A stretch of DNA of 34,811 nucleotides from Sphingobium sp. (lineage in GTDB: Bacteria > Pseudomonadota > Alphaproteobacteria > Sphingomonadales > Sphingomonadaceae), in assembly GCA_030148625.1 (NCBI GenBank), contig JASBTC010000299.1, positions 1-34,811 on the forward strand, read 5' to 3'. The position numbers and the translations under genes were made by a program. The notes beneath the pieces were generated by a model. That model made no database searches. It was not told the DNA's origin and saw only the letters and a list, made by a program, of their open reading frames with translations. Shown piece by piece: positions 32,455 to 34,811 of the stretch (within the stretch, counting starts at the first letter, position 1; the number at the start of each line of letters is the position of its first letter).

Positions 32455-32499
32455 TTTTCATATGAAAAGATTTGACATAAATCCAGTACATTCTAGACT
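32455..32499 (+). promoter_or_regulatory. Palindromic operator with adjacent promoter
   Basis: TTTTCATATGAAAA (32455-32468) is a perfect 14-bp palindrome between the divergent VOC and Tat-protein genes. A consensus -35 TTGACA (32472-32477) follows, with TAGACT at 32494-32499 as a possible -10 after a 16-nt spacer, reading towards the Tat-protein operon. The core TCATATGA is shared with the palindrome at 27297-27314. Confidence 0.6.
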
Positions 32500-32536
32500 T
32501 CCGGGCCATTGGATCACCCCCATGAAAGGACAGGAG

Positions 32537-32746
32537 ATGGACGAGAAACTGGTCACCAGCCGCCGCCAGGCGCTGGGGCTTGCCTCGCTCGCGGTGGCGG
32601 GCGTTGCGGTCGGTGCGCCGGCCGTCGCGACAGCGGCGACGACGGCAGTGACGGGCGCCGATCCGCGCCGGCCCACCGATGCCGAACTTGCGCGCGTCAC
32701 GCGCCTTTACGCCGGCGAGCTCGGCGGCGGCAGGGGAGCGCGCTGA
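32537..32746 (+). CDS. 69-aa protein with a Tat-type signal
   Basis: The ATG at 32537 follows AAAGGACAGGAG. The N-terminus DEKLVTSRRQALGLASLAVA carries a twin arginine followed by a hydrophobic stretch and AVATA-AT as a possible cleavage site, like Tat signals of redox proteins. The mature part would be only about 33 residues (TDAELARVTRLYAGELGGG). An ATG five codons upstream has no ribosome binding site. It starts one base before the next gene, so it is coupled to the alpha/beta-barrel protein. I do not recognise a family; it may be a small partner subunit or a Tat-exported anchor. Confidence 0.75.
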   Translation: MDEKLVTSRRQALGLASLAVAGVAVGAPAVATAATTAVTGADPRRPTDAELARVTRLYAGELGGGRGAR

Positions 32747-32747
32747 C

Positions 32748-33104
32748 ATGGCGATCTTCGAAGCCGAAAGCTGGTTTCCGATCCAGGGCAAGGAAGCCGA
32801 ACACAAAGCCGCGATGACGAATTTCCTCAAATGGGTGGGCGCCAATCGCCATCTGTTCAAGGAATGGAAGAGCCTGCGCTATTATGTGAAGGAAATCGCG
32901 GGCCCCAATAGCGGCCGCCATTTCATCGTCTGGGAATATGAGGATCTGGCGAGCTTCGAGGCGTACAAGAAGCGCCGCGGCGATTATCCGGGCCCCTATG
33001 CCGAATATAAGAAGAACGATCCCTATCACCTGGGCGTGATGGATCATCGCAACATGGAAGTTGAGATCTGGTACGAGGTCGATCGGCCGCTCTGGCTCGA
33101 ATGA
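32748..33104 (+). CDS. Dimeric alpha/beta-barrel (ABM-like) protein
   Basis: A 118-residue protein, starting MAIFEAESWFPIQGKEAEHK, with an edge strand, helix and repeat pattern of the dimeric ferredoxin-like ABM fold (SLRYYVKEIAGPNSGRHFIV, WEYEDLASFEAYKKR). The tail NMEVEIWYEVDRPLWLE is rich in acidic and aromatic residues. The small-molecule reaction, if any, is unknown; ABM-like proteins also act as chaperones or haem and quinol oxidases. It starts one base after the Tat-protein stop and is followed after 86 nt by the CDGSH-cupin gene. Confidence 0.85.
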   Translation: MAIFEAESWFPIQGKEAEHKAAMTNFLKWVGANRHLFKEWKSLRYYVKEIAGPNSGRHFIVWEYEDLASFEAYKKRRGDYPGPYAEYKKNDPYHLGVMDHRNMEVEIWYEVDRPLWLE

Positions 33105-33126
33105 TCGCGGAAGAGATGAAATGATA

Positions 33127-33164
33127 CCGCCGCCCTCATCCCGACTGTCGGGCCGGGGGCGGCG
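33127..33164 (+). other. Stable hairpin before the CDGSH-cupin gene
   Basis: CGCCGCCC (33128-33135) pairs with GGGCGGCG (33157-33164), and CCCGAC-T-GTCGGG (33140-33152) forms an inner stem. No U-run follows. It lies inside the presumed operon and may lower or set expression of the downstream gene. Confidence 0.5.
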
Positions 33165-33190
33165 AAGACGTGTGTTCAGGGAGAGTATCG

Positions 33191-34243
33191 ATGGGCGATG
33201 CCGTCGTGGCGAGCCGCAAGCCGTTCTACAAGGAATTGAAAGCCGGGCGTTCCTATCTCTGGTGCGCCTGTGGGCGGTCGAAGCGCCAGCCCTTTTGCGA
33301 CGGCCGTTCCCATGAAGGCACGGGCATCGAGCCGATCCGCTACGACTGCACCGTCGATGGCGAGGAAGTGCTGTTCTGCGGCTGCAAGCAGACCGCGACC
33401 GGCCCGTTCTGCGACGGGGCGCACAGCAATCTGCCCGGCGGCTATGCCGAGGAAGCCGAGGCGGCGGAGGATCTGCCCTGGGCAGAAAGCGACGCCGCCG
33501 GCATCCGCTCGCTCGATGGTCATTGTTATGTGATCGCGGCGGAGGCGACGCGTCCGGACGCGTCCGGCGACTGGTGGTGCCGCACGATCGTGTCGAGCGC
33601 GATGGGCGCGCAGCATCAGGCGCAATTCTACGGTGAACTCCGGCGTGGTGAATCTCCCATACTTGCCTCTCCCACAGGCGATGTCGTGCTCTGGACGATG
33701 GCGGGACAGGGCAGCGTCGAGATCTCGGGCCGAAGCTTCGCCCTGGCCAAGGATATGGGCGTGTATGTTCGTGGCGGAGAGGCGTTCCGCTTCACCCAGT
33801 CGGGCGATGAGTCGCTCGCCGTCCATATCCATGCCTGCCCCGCGGCCGACGCGCTGGACGAATTGCCGGCGATGCCCGCCGATTTCGACGTGCGCTGGCC
33901 CGATCGCACGGTGGGCGTCGACGAAAGCCAGCGCCACGCCATGGGGCCGCGCTATTTCCAGATGCTTGTCGACAAACGGATCGGATCGACCACTGCGACG
34001 CAGTTCATCGGCCATATCCCGCTGTCCAAGGCTGAGATGCACCGCCATCTTTATGAAGAGGCGCTGATCATCCTGTCGGGTGAAGGCGTCATCTGGAACG
34101 AGGGTGTCCGTGCGCGCGTCCGCACCGGCGACGTCATCTTCTTCCCCCGCAAGCACCGCCATTCGCTGCAATGCACGCATCCCGAGGGGATGGACGTGGT
34201 CGGGCTGATCCATCCCGGCGACAATCCGGGGATCAACTACTGA
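33191..34243 (+). CDS. Double-CDGSH iron-sulfur domain fused to a bicupin
   Basis: A 350-residue fusion, ATG at 33191 after CAGGGAGAG. Residues 22-45 and 60-80 are CDGSH-type [2Fe-2S] sites: C25, C27, C36 and H41 in WCACGRSKRQPFCDGRSH, and C63, C65, C74 and H78 in FCGCKQTATGPFCDGAH. The first has CDGRSH, with one residue more between Cys and His than the canonical CDG(S/A)H of the second. From about residue 120 on there are two cupin barrels; the second has metal-type ligands H284, H286 and E290 (MHRHLYEEALIILSGEG) and H322/H324 (PRKHRHSLQC). It could couple electron transfer to a metal-dependent oxygenation or isomerisation, but the reaction is unknown. Confidence 0.93.
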   Translation: MGDAVVASRKPFYKELKAGRSYLWCACGRSKRQPFCDGRSHEGTGIEPIRYDCTVDGEEVLFCGCKQTATGPFCDGAHSNLPGGYAEEAEAAEDLPWAESDAAGIRSLDGHCYVIAAEATRPDASGDWWCRTIVSSAMGAQHQAQFYGELRRGESPILASPTGDVVLWTMAGQGSVEISGRSFALAKDMGVYVRGGEAFRFTQSGDESLAVHIHACPAADALDELPAMPADFDVRWPDRTVGVDESQRHAMGPRYFQMLVDKRIGSTTATQFIGHIPLSKAEMHRHLYEEALIILSGEGVIWNEGVRARVRTGDVIFFPRKHRHSLQCTHPEGMDVVGLIHPGDNPGINY

Positions 34244-34263
34244 GGCGGTGTTATGGGTGATGC

Positions 34264-34304
34264 GTGGCGGGCGGAAAGAAGACCGCCTGCCGCGCCCATC
34301 TTTT
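34264..34304 (+). terminator. Probable rho-independent terminator
   Basis: GGCGGGCGG (34266-34274), loop AAAGAAGA, then CCGCCTGCC (34283-34291), a stem with one G-T pair, followed within a few bases by ATCTTTT. It lies 23 nt after the stop of the CDGSH-cupin gene and probably ends its transcript. Confidence 0.55.
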
Positions 34305-34369
34305 GAACATTCTTGGTTTCCGACCCGCCAGATGGGCTCAGCGGCCTCGGAACCACTCTGGGCGGCGAC

Positions 34370-34573
34370 TTATGCGTTGCCCCAAAGGCCGGCGGCACGC
34401 ACGGCAGAGGCCAGTCTGATCGTCAGGAACATGCCCACTACAAACCAATATTGACCCGGGCGTTCGGCGCGGGTCGGGTCACCATTTTCGATGATTTCGC
34501 CAGTCTTCAGCGCCCGCCAGACCCTGTAGAAGAACATGGCGGCAAATAATCCGGCACCGATCCGCATCCACAT
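34370..34573 (-). CDS. Small membrane protein
   Basis: A 67-residue protein, ATG at 34573 after the excellent ribosome binding site GGAGGTCGAA. Two hydrophobic segments are visible: RIGAGLFAAMFFYRVW and QYWFVVGMFLTIRLASAV, joined by a charged loop (RALKTGEIIENGDPTRAERP). No family is recognised. It lies 60 nt after the stop of the aminotransferase-like gene and could be in the same transcript. Confidence 0.75.
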   Translation of the reverse strand: MWMRIGAGLFAAMFFYRVWRALKTGEIIENGDPTRAERPGQYWFVVGMFLTIRLASAVRAAGLWGNA

Positions 34574-34633
34574 TTCGACCTCCGAGCGATGTGGTATCGG
34601 TATGTGGGACCGCAGATCAACCAGCAGCTCCTG

Positions 34634-34811
34634 CTACCCCACCAATTCCCGACGCGCGAGGCACTGGCCGCTGCGGACCAATGCATCGACCAGGCGCTCG
34701 ACATCGGCCTCGTCATTATAGGCGTGGAAGCCGGCGCGGATGTTCCCGTCGCGGCTCGACGTCACGATATTCTGGGCGATCAGCTGGGTGACGAGCGCTT
34801 CGTCGTCGCGC
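34634..34811 (-). CDS. Class V aminotransferase-like protein, 3' end only
   Basis: The C-terminal 58 residues of a gene that continues beyond the right edge; the frame is open from base 34810 to a TAG at 34634. The sequence (ALVTQLIAQNIVTSSRDGNI, RAGFHAYNDEADVERLVDAL) is the typical C-terminal small domain of class V PLP enzymes such as cysteine desulfurases and selenocysteine lyases, where R-x-G/S-F/P-H-x-YN precedes a D-(V/I)-(E/D)-RL helix. Which enzyme it is cannot be decided from this end; the catalytic lysine lies outside the window. Confidence 0.8.
   Translation of the reverse strand, partial: RDDEALVTQLIAQNIVTSSRDGNIRAGFHAYNDEADVERLVDALVRSGQCLARRELVG

Noticed and set aside
34507..34721. 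Short open frames on both strands near the right edge
   Set aside because: They are out of frame with the class V aminotransferase-like 3' end, which has clear family residues and ends at 34634.
1..34811. tRNA, rRNA, insertion sequence or prophage content
   Set aside because: I saw no cloverleaf ends, no rRNA-like stretch, no transposase or integrase motif and no phage structural gene. A tRNAscan-SE and ISfinder search would settle it.

Overview
The window is a GC-rich, densely coding stretch that looks like the chromosome of a sphingomonad (Alphaproteobacteria, Sphingomonadales). The basis for this is the DUF3576-leuS-lptE-holA gene order, direct-repeat LexA boxes of the alphaproteobacterial type (GTTC-N7-GTTC), TonB receptors with an (E/D)IVVTA TonB box just after the signal peptide, small sphingomonad-type proteins and several dispersed palindromic repeats. 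The assignment is inference from gene content; no rRNA or tRNA gene was recognised to confirm it. No CRISPR array, transposase or phage gene was recognised. No gene-free stretch exceeds about 260 bp.

Layout. 1-2475 (+): a three-gene operon (partial duplicated-domain protein, PD40 beta-propeller protein, NmrA-like oxidoreductase), then a REPIN-like repeat. 2657-7202 (-): core block of a DUF3576 lipoprotein, leuS, lptE and holA. 7390-12024: an outer-membrane barrel protein, a ThiE-like protein, the yggS-HAD-TauE operon and a 2OG-Fe(II) oxygenase. 12255-15525: a small Cys-containing protein, a likely sigma-54-driven pair (45-aa peptide plus PspC), and an MHYT-GGDEF-EAL c-di-GMP enzyme. 15704-18791: a secreted peroxiredoxin and a five-gene minus-strand operon (periplasmic protein, DUF72, ABM-like, AIG2-like, GFA). 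18995-20808: a probable SOS patch with two LexA boxes, an endonuclease III-like HhH-GPD enzyme, a 2'-5' RNA ligase-like protein and a VOC protein. 20867-23333: an S41 protease lipoprotein and three small proteins.

23363-34243 is the most accessory-looking part. A TetR regulator is divergent from a TonB receptor that is translationally coupled to an exported alpha/beta hydrolase. These are followed by an exported M61 peptidase with a strong promoter lying on an 18-bp palindrome, a second TonB receptor, a strong bidirectional terminator, an exported VOC protein, and a divergent operon of a 69-aa Tat-signal protein, a dimeric alpha/beta-barrel protein and a double-CDGSH/bicupin fusion. Palindromes with the core TCATATGA occur upstream of the M61 gene and between the VOC and Tat genes, with a degenerate copy before the second receptor, which suggests one shared regulator. 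I read this as an uptake-and-processing locus for an unknown compound. The window ends with a small membrane protein and the 3' end of a class V aminotransferase-like gene.

The strongest non-coding observations are: the sigma-54 promoter before the PspC pair; two LexA boxes 1.3 kb apart; a 74-nt repeat core placed in two separate tail-to-tail gene gaps, each time inside gap-specific inverted arms; two REPIN-like elements in opposite orientation 29 kb apart; and a perfect 19-bp-arm hairpin at 12119-12159.
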